Under the pieces are notes generated by a model. It worked only from the letters and a program-made list of their open reading frames with translations. It was not told the DNA's origin and made no database searches. From G963666945 sp963666945 (GTDB taxonomy: Bacteria; Bacteroidota; Bacteroidia; Bacteroidales; Marinifilaceae): DNA of 64,000 bases. Positions 36,147 through 44,462 of this stretch are shown piece by piece (within the stretch, counting starts at the first letter, position 1; the number at the start of each line of letters is the position of its first letter). The DNA is taken from NCBI GenBank assembly GCA_963666945.2, contig CAXXRT010000060.1, forward strand, positions 48,384 through 112,383, in the 5' to 3' direction. The position numbers and the translations under genes were made by a program.

Positions 36147-37151
36147 TTAAAATAGTTTTTCCGCCAAGTCAACAACTCTTGCCGAATATCCCCATTCGTT
36201 GTCGTACCAGGAAAGCACCTTAACGGTTTTTCCCTGAACCATTGTTAATAGAGAATCAAAGATGGAAGAGTGTGAATTCCCTATTATATCGACAGAGACA
36301 ATAGGATCTTCAATGTATTCCAATATCCCTTTCATACTTACCTCTGCGGCCTCTTTCATTGCGGCATTTATCTCTTCCCTGCCAGCCTCCTTTTTTAGGT
36401 TGACCACCAGATCGACTAAAGAACCAGTAGGGGTGGGTACCCTTACCGCCATACCATCTAGTTTGCCTTCAAGTTCCGGAATAACCTTACCTACAGATTT
36501 TGCAGCTCCAGTAGTTGTTGGTATTTGTGAAAGAGCAGCTGATCTAGCTCTTCTTAAATCTCTATGGGGAAGATCCAGTATCCTTTGGTCGTTAGTGTAA
36601 GAGTGAATAGTTGTCATTAAGCCGTTTACTATGCCAAATTTGTCGTTCAGAACCTTTACTATGGGAGCAAGACAGTTGGTTGTGCAGGAAGCATTCGATA
36701 TACACTCATCATCTGGCATTAGGTCGTTATCGTTGACCCCCATTACAATCATTCTGTCGATCTCATCTTTAGAAGGAACAGTAAGTATAACTTTTTTAGC
36801 ACCATTCTTTAAATGGTCACCATATCCTCCTTTTTCACTTTCTTTTTTTGTGAAAATACCAGTTGATTCAATTACAATATCAGGAGTTTTTCCCCATGGG
36901 ATGATTTTGGGATTCTTTTCAGCTGTAACTTTGATCTTTTGGTCATTAATAATCAGATAATTCTCATCATACGAGATCTTTTCATTGAATTTGTCCTGAG
37001 TAGAATCATACTTTAACAGATGAGCTAAAGTTTTAGTATCTGTAAGATCATTTATGCCTACTATCTCGAAATTTTTGCGTTTAAATGCAATTTTAAAGAC
37101 ATTCCGTCCTATTCTTCCGAAACCATTTATTGCTATTTTTATTTTTGTCAT
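36147..37151 (-). CDS. gapA: Glyceraldehyde-3-phosphate dehydrogenase
   Basis: 334 residues. NAD-binding INGFGRIGRNVFKIAF at the N-terminus, catalytic ISNASCTTNCLAP (Cys156) and SWYDNEWGYSARVVDLAEKL near the end are all standard. It oxidises glyceraldehyde 3-phosphate to 1,3-bisphosphoglycerate in glycolysis. Convergent with the first CLC gene. Alone on its transcript as far as can be seen. Confidence 0.97.
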   Translation of the reverse strand: MTKIKIAINGFGRIGRNVFKIAFKRKNFEIVGINDLTDTKTLAHLLKYDSTQDKFNEKISYDENYLIINDQKIKVTAEKNPKIIPWGKTPDIVIESTGIFTKKESEKGGYGDHLKNGAKKVILTVPSKDEIDRMIVMGVNDNDLMPDDECISNASCTTNCLAPIVKVLNDKFGIVNGLMTTIHSYTNDQRILDLPHRDLRRARSAALSQIPTTTGAAKSVGKVIPELEGKLDGMAVRVPTPTGSLVDLVVNLKKEAGREEINAAMKEAAEVSMKGILEYIEDPIVSVDIIGNSHSSIFDSLLTMVQGKTVKVLSWYDNEWGYSARVVDLAEKLF

Positions 37152-37346
37152 ACCCGCTTCCTTTTTGTTTATACTATTAAGTTATACAAAAAGTACGAGA
37201 TTTTGATGCATTTTAGTGTTTAAAAATAAAGAATTAATTTAATTATCCTTGAAATACTAAAGAATCATCAATTAATAGAATAATATTTTCAGTACTGCAA
37301 TAAACGTAAAGATAATCTTTAAAAAATAAGTAATTACAATTTAAAA

Positions 37347-37487
37347 TTAGGCTGTATGATTATCCATTTGATTTGTTGTTTCTGCTTTAGTATATGCCGG
37401 ACATTTTTTGCCAATTGCGCATGAAGCAAATAATAATCCCCCTATAACTACAGCAGCAACAAGTAATATTCGTTTTTTGTTTTTCAT
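37347..37487 (-). CDS. 46-residue CPAY-type small lipoprotein
   Basis: A short frame reading MKNKKRILLVAAVVIGG, then LLFASC (lipobox, Cys23), then a tail with KKCPAYTKAETT. The size, signal and CPAY segment match tiny lipoproteins known from several Bacteroidetes, but no function is recognised. It has its own strong promoter on the minus strand at 37518-37548, which argues that it is real and not chance. It lies between gapA and the POT transporter on the same strand. Confidence 0.78.
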   Translation of the reverse strand: MKNKKRILLVAAVVIGGLLFASCAIGKKCPAYTKAETTNQMDNHTA

Positions 37488-37517
37488 GATATCAGATAAT
37501 TTGTTAAGTACATTGTG

Positions 37518-37548
37518 CAAAAATAGGTATAAAAATTAAAAGACCAAA
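37518..37548 (-). promoter_or_regulatory. Strong housekeeping promoter for the small lipoprotein gene
   Basis: On the minus strand TTTG at 37548-37545, a 19-base spacer, then TATTTTTG at 37525-37518. Both boxes and spacing fit the Bacteroidetes consensus exactly. Confidence 0.72.
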
Positions 37549-37670
37549 TTTCATTGTTTAAATAGTAAAAGTTTGTGTTATTTTCTTTTTGAAATAAATA
37601 TTTGTTGAAAAGCTTGAGGATATGTGTTAAAAAACAGTTGCTGTGATACAAAGGTTTTAAAAATAAATTA

Positions 37671-37778
37671 TATATTTGTATCGGACAGATGTTAGTTCAT
37701 GTTCATGTCCTTAAAAGTGTGTAGTAAATTAATTGTTAGTGTGTAAAAAAGGAGATCTTTGAGATCTCCTTTTTTTTT
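37671..37778 (+). ncRNA. Candidate small RNA of about 95 nt
   Basis: A TATATTTG box at 37671-37678 (plus strand) is followed at about the right distance by a structured stretch with GGACA/TGTCC arms near 37684-37711 and then by a strong terminator at 37751-37778. No convincing ORF lies between. The -33 box is poor. The terminator is bidirectional, so it may only serve the minus-strand POT transcript; the small RNA remains a hypothesis. Confidence 0.35.
37751..37778. terminator. Bidirectional Rho-independent terminator
   Basis: An 8-bp stem with a short loop (37751-37769), flanked by A6 on the left and T9 on the right, so it can terminate on either strand. Confidence 0.85.
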
Positions 37779-37793
37779 GCCCGTAATGCAAAT

Positions 37794-37819
37794 AAAAAAA
37801 GCGGCTATTAAGCCGCTTT
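37794..37819 (-). terminator. Terminator of the POT transporter gene
   Basis: A 9-bp stem (37798-37806 with 37811-37819) and an ATTA loop, followed on the minus strand by a T7 run. It lies 27 bp past the POT stop codon. Confidence 0.85.
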
Positions 37820-37845
37820 CAAAGTTATTGAAGTATAATTTCTTA

Positions 37846-39387
37846 TTATTTAGCAATCTTTTCTAGCCATTTAAGCATAAACAGCATTGTAAACATTGAT
37901 AGAAGACAAGCTACAACAAAAACACTCCATGTTAACCAAAGAGGAATACTTTCATAAAGAATTGCTCCAATAAATAATAGTTGGTTACCTACAGCTGTAG
38001 CTCCCAACCATCCACCTTGCATAATACCCTGGTATTGTGGAGGTGCAACTTTTGAAACAAATGATATTCCCAGTGGGCTTATGAAAAGTTCTGCAACGGT
38101 TAATATAAAGTAAGTTCCTACAAGTAACCATGGTGTAACTCTTGCACTGTTTTCCAGTCCACCCATAGCTTCCACATCTTGGAAAAGAGGAAGTCCAAAT
38201 GATCCCAAAGACATAAGTACGTAAGCCATGGCCGCAATAAACATACCAATAGCAATTTTCTTAGGAGTAGATGGTTCTTTACCTTTAGCACGTAACCATC
38301 CGAAGATAGCCATGATTATTGGTGTAAGGAATACAATAAAAATAGGATTTATTGATTGGAAAATCTCAGCACCCTTAACAGTTACGAAACCTAAATTAAC
38401 AGCTATTCCGCTCAAGTTAGTATAGTCTTTTGCGAATAGAGTAAGAGAAAGTCCGTTTTGGTGGAAAGAAAACCAGAAAAAGATAACAATACCAAATACT
38501 GCAAATAAAGCGTATAGACGTTGCTTTATCTCTTTTGCACTCATTTCAATGGCATTACTGTTTTCTTCTTTATTAGAATCGTTGTTTGCATCTTTATTAG
38601 CAGGATCCGGATAGTGCTTTTTGTTCGTTACATATATCAATAATGAAATTGCCATAGCAACAATTGCCGCACCAAAAGCATAGTGGAAACCTGTGTTGAA
38701 TACATTAAGATATTCTTTGGCAAACGCAGTCAAATCTGTTGTTTGTCCCCCTACATTAACTATTAGTTCTTTGAATCTTTCAAGGGCACCACCTTGGATA
38801 GTTCCTTCCAATTGCTGATGACATAAAGCAGGTAAATCTGCACTATATTCAAAACCATTGTTTTTAAGGTAAAGGTTTCTGATTGCAATTGCTGTGAAAG
38901 GAGCGAAAATAGCACCAACGTTAATGAACATGTAAAATAAAGAGAAACCTGAATCTCTCATATTGCAATATTTTACATTGTCGTACATCTGTCCTACCAA
39001 AGCCTGAAGGTTTCCCTTGAATAATCCATTACCAAAGGCGATAACGAATAAACCAACGCAGGTTATAATTAAATAAAGAGTTTTGTTAGGTACAGGCGTT
39101 GGACTTGGAATAGCTATCATTAGATAACCAAAAGCCATCACTATTAGTCCTGTAAGGATAACTCCTTTAAAGTTTTTTAGTTTATCGGCAATAATACCAC
39201 CAACAAAAGCTAAAATGTAAATTGAGAAGTAGAATACAGAATAAATCAAACCTGCATCCTTACCATTAAGTCCAAATTTTGCTTGTAAAAACAGCACCAA
39301 AATGGCCATCATGGTATAGAAACCGAAGCGCTCACCCATATTTGCCAATGCGGCAGGAATAAGGCCTTTAGGATGTCCTTTAAACAT
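37846..39387 (-). CDS. POT-family proton-coupled oligopeptide transporter
   Basis: 513 residues with about 12-14 membrane helices. Family marks are GFYTMMAILVLFLQ near the N-terminus, GGIIADKLKNFKGVILTG, and FSLFYMFINVGAIFAP (the FYxxINxG signature). A charged cytoplasmic loop of about 40 residues (KKHYPDPANKDANNDSNKEE) splits the halves. It should import di- and tripeptides with protons. A TATATTTG box at 39437-39430 on the minus strand may be the -7 element. Confidence 0.93.
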   Translation of the reverse strand: MFKGHPKGLIPAALANMGERFGFYTMMAILVLFLQAKFGLNGKDAGLIYSVFYFSIYILAFVGGIIADKLKNFKGVILTGLIVMAFGYLMIAIPSPTPVPNKTLYLIITCVGLFVIAFGNGLFKGNLQALVGQMYDNVKYCNMRDSGFSLFYMFINVGAIFAPFTAIAIRNLYLKNNGFEYSADLPALCHQQLEGTIQGGALERFKELIVNVGGQTTDLTAFAKEYLNVFNTGFHYAFGAAIVAMAISLLIYVTNKKHYPDPANKDANNDSNKEENSNAIEMSAKEIKQRLYALFAVFGIVIFFWFSFHQNGLSLTLFAKDYTNLSGIAVNLGFVTVKGAEIFQSINPIFIVFLTPIIMAIFGWLRAKGKEPSTPKKIAIGMFIAAMAYVLMSLGSFGLPLFQDVEAMGGLENSARVTPWLLVGTYFILTVAELFISPLGISFVSKVAPPQYQGIMQGGWLGATAVGNQLLFIGAILYESIPLWLTWSVFVVACLLSMFTMLFMLKWLEKIAK

Positions 39388-39539
39388 AGAATTATAATTT
39401 AAATTAGTAATAGAATTTTCTACAGCTCACAAATATAAAAAAATTTTCTTACCCCGGGCTTTTTTTAAGATAAATAGGAACCCCTTTTAGTTAAAAAGTG
39501 TATATTTAACAGTCTCTTTATTTTATATCTTGTGTGAAT

Positions 39540-41084
39540 ATGAAGAAATTAGATGAATTACTATACGGCAAAATGTTTGTTGCCCGTGAAATCAGAGAAA
39601 TAGACCGGTATACTATAGACAATGAACCTATTGCTTCTGTCGATTTAATGGAAAGAGCTGCAGAAGGAATATGTGAGAAATTAAGTCAGCTGTTTTCTAA
39701 TGATTGTGGTTTTAAAATATTTGCAGGTCCTGGCAATAATGGGGGCGATGCCATTGCCCTTGCCCGTTTGTTGTTTCACAAAGGCTATAAGGTTGAGCTA
39801 TTTGTTGTAAAGATATCAGACCATCTTTCTGTCGATGCTGAGATGAATTTAAAAAGGCTGGAGAAGATAGAGGGTGTTGATATTATATGGATATCGGATA
39901 TAATAAATATGCCTGATTTTAATAATAGAGATGTTATTGTTGACGGACTTTTTGGAACCGGGCTTTCCCGTGCTATTACGGGTCTTTGTTCGCAGGTTAT
40001 TAAAATCATTAATAATGCAGGCGTAAAAATTGTCTCTATTGATATCCCCTCAGGCCTTATGGCTGAAGATAATTGTGCTAATGATCCTGACAGTATTATT
40101 CAGTCAGATTACACTATAACTCTCGAATTTCCGAAGTTGTCTTTTATGTTTCCGGAGAACGAGAAGTATGTTGGTAAGATTATTGTAGTTCCAATTGGAT
40201 TGCACCCTGATATAATTAATAGAAAACACACAAATTACAATATTTTATTGAGAAGAAATCTGAGCAATAAGGTAAAAGAACTTTCAAGGTTCACCCATAA
40301 AGGTAATATGGGGCATTCATTGCTAATAAGCGGCAGTTATGGAAAGATGGGAGCTGCAATTCTGGCATCTAAGGCATGTCTGAGAACTGGAACAGGACTG
40401 CTGACTGTGCATATCCCGGAAAAGGGATATCAGATAATTCAGACAGCAGTTCCTGAGGCTATGGCTGAAATAGATTCATCGCAAACTATATTCACGGATT
40501 ATATAGATTCAGATAAATATACAGCAATAGCGGTAGGTCCTGGTATTGGAACAAACCAACAGACCTACCAGGCATTGAAAAGATTGTTGGTGAATTATAA
40601 ACAACCCATGGTGTTCGATGCAGATGCCATAAACCTGATTTCAATGCATGAGGACTTAAGGGAGTTGATTCCCAAAGGAAGCATACTTACACCACATCCC
40701 GGGGAGTTTGCAAGATTGGCAGGAGTGTCTGCAAATTCATATCAAAGACTGAATAAGCAAATATCTTTTGCAGAACAATATTCTGTAACACTGGTGGTTA
40801 AAGGTGCATTTACCTCTGTTGTCACACCCGATGGCAATTGTTATTTTAATACAACAGGAAACCCGGGAATGGCGACAGCCGGCAGCGGGGATGTATTGAC
40901 AGGAGTTATACTGGCATTACTCTCTCAGGGCTATTCTCCTGAAGATGCTGCTACGATAGGAGTTTATCTGCATGGTCTTTCCGGGGATATTGCTGCATCA
41001 AAAACTGGGGAGAGGTCACTTATAGCCGGTGATATTGTTGCTTTTATGGGGGATTCATGGAAAAAACTATTAAAATTATTATAA
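39540..41084 (+). CDS. Bifunctional NAD(P)H-hydrate epimerase / ADP-dependent dehydratase
   Basis: 514 residues from the ATG at 39540 (a GTG at 39534 also opens the frame). The YjeF-N epimerase (first about 215 residues; FAGPGNNGGDAIALARLL, VDGLFGTGLSR) is fused to a ribokinase-like dehydratase (AVGPGIGTN, LTPHPGEFARL, NPGMATAGSGDVLTGVILAL). It repairs damaged NADHX and NADPHX. Both active-site motifs are intact. Followed 40 bp later by a DUF4831 gene on the same strand. Confidence 0.94.
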   Translation: MKKLDELLYGKMFVAREIREIDRYTIDNEPIASVDLMERAAEGICEKLSQLFSNDCGFKIFAGPGNNGGDAIALARLLFHKGYKVELFVVKISDHLSVDAEMNLKRLEKIEGVDIIWISDIINMPDFNNRDVIVDGLFGTGLSRAITGLCSQVIKIINNAGVKIVSIDIPSGLMAEDNCANDPDSIIQSDYTITLEFPKLSFMFPENEKYVGKIIVVPIGLHPDIINRKHTNYNILLRRNLSNKVKELSRFTHKGNMGHSLLISGSYGKMGAAILASKACLRTGTGLLTVHIPEKGYQIIQTAVPEAMAEIDSSQTIFTDYIDSDKYTAIAVGPGIGTNQQTYQALKRLLVNYKQPMVFDADAINLISMHEDLRELIPKGSILTPHPGEFARLAGVSANSYQRLNKQISFAEQYSVTLVVKGAFTSVVTPDGNCYFNTTGNPGMATAGSGDVLTGVILALLSQGYSPEDAATIGVYLHGLSGDIAASKTGERSLIAGDIVAFMGDSWKKLLKLL

Positions 41085-41124
41085 CTTTGTAAAGTTTGAT
41101 TTTAATAATTAAATCCGATTAGTC

Positions 41125-42270
41125 ATGTCGAAAAAATTATTCGTAATAATTCTATTAAGTATTTTTGCTTTTAATGTTTCAGCAGATAAAAGAAAAGAGC
41201 CTCTGAATATTCCAGTTAAAATAAATTATTCTCTCCCCAGGGTTGTTCTTGATGTTAATGTTACTCTCGAAAGAAGAGTGTTTATAAAAGGTCAATTTTC
41301 CCAGTATGCAGAAAAATACCTGGGCGTGAACTCTTCAGAGATAATAAAACAGGATAGGGAAGAATGGAAATTGAAAAATGTTGAAATAGATTCTTATTCA
41401 GAAGCCGATCCTGACCACAATTACAGTTTGTCTCTGGCCAGGGATTATTCAGCAATACGATTTAAACTTTCTCCTCAAGGCTTTTTATTGGGATTAAATA
41501 CTATGACTAAAGAAAAAGACCAGGAAGATAAATCATCAGTGATTAAAGTTATTTCCCCGGACGAGCCCAAAGAATTTATATATGCAAAATTTTCTATAGA
41601 CCGTCCTTACAGGATGGTTGAGGATACGTTGAAAAGACTTCCGGAAGGAGTGTTAATAAAAGGTGCGAATATTTCTGTATACGACTTTATCGGAAAAACA
41701 GAAGAAGAAAAGGCTAAAGAGGCTGCCCATATTATTTATAAACTAAGGAAAAGAAGATTTAAGATTCTTACCAGCAATTTCGAAGAGCTGCCACCGGATG
41801 GAACTTCTTATAAGGTTATTGTAAAAGAACTACAGAAGTTAGAAAAGAAATATCTTGAATTGTTTTTTGGGAAAGAATATACAGAGAAATTAACAAGAAA
41901 TTATAAAATAATACCCGATGCCGGCTCGAAATCGCAGGTTGTCATGCGCTATTCCCTGACAAAGGGCTTTGTTAGCAAGACAGATGTTTCGGGTCTTCCT
42001 GTAATTCTTGAATATAAGGATATAGTTAATGTAAAAGAATCAGGGCCGGTAGCTGCACAATCTGTTCCCAGTAGTCCTATTTACTACAGGTTACCCGCTC
42101 AGGCAAATGTTGTGGTATTGGCCGGTAAAGATATTTTGGGAATAAAACCAATGGTAATCCCCCAGCTGGGATCCATAACTCAGATATCAGCTATTGTCGT
42201 TGCAGAAGAAGAGCTGTCAATTGATTTTCATCCAGATTACGGATCTATTAAAAATATATACAAGAAATAA
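41125..42270 (+). CDS. DUF4831 family protein
   Basis: 381 residues with a signal peptide (MSKKLFVIILLSIFAFNVSA). The first half resembles DUF4831 (YSLPRVVLDVNVTLERRVFI, GQFSQYAEKYLGVNSSEI). The second half continues with charged helical sequence and a beta-rich C-terminus. Probably periplasmic or outer-membrane associated. No reaction is known. It follows the NAD(P)HX repair gene and may share its transcript. Confidence 0.82.
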   Translation: MSKKLFVIILLSIFAFNVSADKRKEPLNIPVKINYSLPRVVLDVNVTLERRVFIKGQFSQYAEKYLGVNSSEIIKQDREEWKLKNVEIDSYSEADPDHNYSLSLARDYSAIRFKLSPQGFLLGLNTMTKEKDQEDKSSVIKVISPDEPKEFIYAKFSIDRPYRMVEDTLKRLPEGVLIKGANISVYDFIGKTEEEKAKEAAHIIYKLRKRRFKILTSNFEELPPDGTSYKVIVKELQKLEKKYLELFFGKEYTEKLTRNYKIIPDAGSKSQVVMRYSLTKGFVSKTDVSGLPVILEYKDIVNVKESGPVAAQSVPSSPIYYRLPAQANVVVLAGKDILGIKPMVIPQLGSITQISAIVVAEEELSIDFHPDYGSIKNIYKK

Positions 42271-42516
42271 GGAGAATACTTTTGTTTGTTAGCAGTAATT
42301 AAAAAGATTTCCTGTTTTATCTTTATGTAAATAATATTGTCAGTGTTTATCTGATTGTTATGTTTTGCAGATACTTTAATTATAAAATCTGGGATATTCG
42401 CTGGAAATTATGTCTTTCTTTTTTATCTTGTTATATAAAATTAAATTACATTTGCACTCAATTTTCAGGGATAATGACTATTAAGCCATCCTCCTTATTT
42501 TCAGTGTAATTATTAA

Positions 42517-44313
42517 ATGTATTGCGATATGGCTATTGTTCAAAACAGGAGTCTGTTGGCTCGTTTCCTATTGTGGCGGGTTAAGAATGTGAAAGAGAAG
42601 CATTTTATTTTAATGTTGAGTTTTTTAGTGGGAATGACTAGCGGGCTTGCCGGGGTGCTGCTTAAGAACACTATACATTATGTGCATCATTTTCTTACCA
42701 AGAGTATGGCTCTTGATTCCGGGAACCTTATTTTTCTTGCCTTTCCTGTTATCGGAATAGCTATCACCGTCCTGTATGTAAAATATATAGTCAAAGACGA
42801 CATAGGTCATGGCGTTACTAAAATTCTCTATGCCATAAGTAAGAAGAATAGTAATATAAAATCCCATAACAACTACACCTCAATGATAGGTAGTACCCTG
42901 ACTATAGGTTTTGGTGGTTCCGTAGGAGCTGAGGCCCCGGTTGTATTGACCGGCGCATCAATAGGGTCAAACCTGGCCCGTATGTTCCATATGAACTACA
43001 GGACTATTACGCTAATGCTTGGATGTGGTGCAGCGGGTGCTATTGGGGGGATTTTCAAGGCTCCCATTGCCGGGCTTGCTTTTACCCTTGAGGTGCTTAT
43101 GTTGGATTTAACAATGGCTTCTCTCATTCCTCTTTTAATATCGTCGGTTACTGCGGCAACTGTTGCATATTTCTTTATGGGGGAGGGTGTACTTTTTGAA
43201 TATGTTATCAAGGATGCATTCGATTTATCGAACATTCCATTTTATATACTGCTTGGAATATTTGTTGGTTTCCTTTCTGTTTACTTTACAAGGATGTCTG
43301 TCCGTGTTGAATCATTTATATCCGGTTTTCAGCATCCTCTAAAGAAATTGTTGATTGGGGGCGTGGCACTTGGATTAATGATATATCTTTTCCCTCCCTT
43401 ATACGGTGAAGGTTATAATACATTGCAGAGTCTTTTAAACGGAGAACCTGGAAAGATGTTCTATAACTCCGCATTATTTTCTATGCAGTATAATAACTGG
43501 TTACTTCTTTTATTTGTGGCAGCATTATTGCTTTTAAAGGTAATTGCTTCTGCCTTTACAAACGGTTCCGGTGGTGTGGGAGGTATTTTTGCACCTACCA
43601 TGTTTGTCGGTGGTGTTGCAGGTTTCTTTATATCCAGAGCAATAAATGGTCTTGGCATAATCGATCTTCCTGAAAGTAATTTTGCCCTTGTTGGAATGGC
43701 AGGGATGATGGCGGGTGTGATGCATGCCCCTCTTATGGCGATGTTTCTTATTGCGGAAATTACGGGAGGATACGGCTTGTTTATCCCTCTTATGATTACA
43801 TCCACCATTGCATATGTTACTGTTCATGGTTTCGAACCTCATTCAATATATGCCAAGCGTCTTGCTAAAAGGGGAGAACTTATCACTCACAACAAGGATA
43901 AGGCCGTACTCACTCTTATGAAGCTAGGTAAAGTAATAGAAACCGACCTTAAAATTGTTCGTCCCGATGCTACCCTTGGAGAGCTTGTTAAGGTTATTTC
44001 TCATTCAAAAAGAAATATTTTTCCGGTTGTGGAAGATGATGGGGAACTACAGGGAATAGTTCTTCTTGATGATATCAGGCATATAATGTTCAATACGGAG
44101 ATGCATGAAGATACCTATGTAAGAAGTCTTATGATTATGCCTCCTGCTGTTGTTAATTACAACGACCCTATGGATGTTGTAATGAAGAGGTTTGAAGAGA
44201 CAGGAGCGTGGAATCTCCCTGTTCTTCAGGATGGTAAATATCTTGGATTTGTTTCCAAATCAAAAATATTCAGTACATACAGAAGAGTGCTTATTCACTT
44301 CTCTGAAGAATAG
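42517..44313 (+). CDS. CLC chloride channel/antiporter with CBS domains, second copy
   Basis: 598 residues (an ATG at 42529 is an alternative start). It is clearly a paralogue of the protein at 34277, with the same length, CBS pair and closing FSTYRRVLIHFSEE. The gating motif is GSVGAEAP (134-141, Glu139) and the pore loop is GGIFAPTMFVGG. The segment aligned with the GSGIP motif reads DDIGHGVTKIL, lacking the usual serine. Substrate is taken to be chloride. A TACATTTG box at 42447-42454 is a possible promoter, and a terminator follows at 44337. Confidence 0.93.
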   Translation: MYCDMAIVQNRSLLARFLLWRVKNVKEKHFILMLSFLVGMTSGLAGVLLKNTIHYVHHFLTKSMALDSGNLIFLAFPVIGIAITVLYVKYIVKDDIGHGVTKILYAISKKNSNIKSHNNYTSMIGSTLTIGFGGSVGAEAPVVLTGASIGSNLARMFHMNYRTITLMLGCGAAGAIGGIFKAPIAGLAFTLEVLMLDLTMASLIPLLISSVTAATVAYFFMGEGVLFEYVIKDAFDLSNIPFYILLGIFVGFLSVYFTRMSVRVESFISGFQHPLKKLLIGGVALGLMIYLFPPLYGEGYNTLQSLLNGEPGKMFYNSALFSMQYNNWLLLLFVAALLLLKVIASAFTNGSGGVGGIFAPTMFVGGVAGFFISRAINGLGIIDLPESNFALVGMAGMMAGVMHAPLMAMFLIAEITGGYGLFIPLMITSTIAYVTVHGFEPHSIYAKRLAKRGELITHNKDKAVLTLMKLGKVIETDLKIVRPDATLGELVKVISHSKRNIFPVVEDDGELQGIVLLDDIRHIMFNTEMHEDTYVRSLMIMPPAVVNYNDPMDVVMKRFEETGAWNLPVLQDGKYLGFVSKSKIFSTYRRVLIHFSEE

Positions 44314-44336
44314 AAATTAATTTATTTATATATAAA

Positions 44337-44368
44337 GGTGTTGAGTTTAGGCTTAACACCTTTTTTTT
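44337..44368 (+). terminator. Rho-independent terminator after the second CLC gene
   Basis: A 9-bp stem with a 6-base loop and a T8 run. Confidence 0.85.
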
Positions 44369-44401
44369 ATCCGGGAAAATCTACCCATATATTGTAAAAA
44401 A

Positions 44402-44438
44402 CAAAAAAGGCTGTCTCATCATAAAATGTGACAGCCTT
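44402..44438 (-). terminator. Terminator of the transketolase gene
   Basis: A 9-bp stem (44407-44415 with 44430-44438), followed on the minus strand by a T run. It lies 25 bp past the tkt stop. Confidence 0.8.
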
Positions 44439-44462
44439 TGTAGAATATAGAGTAATAAAATA

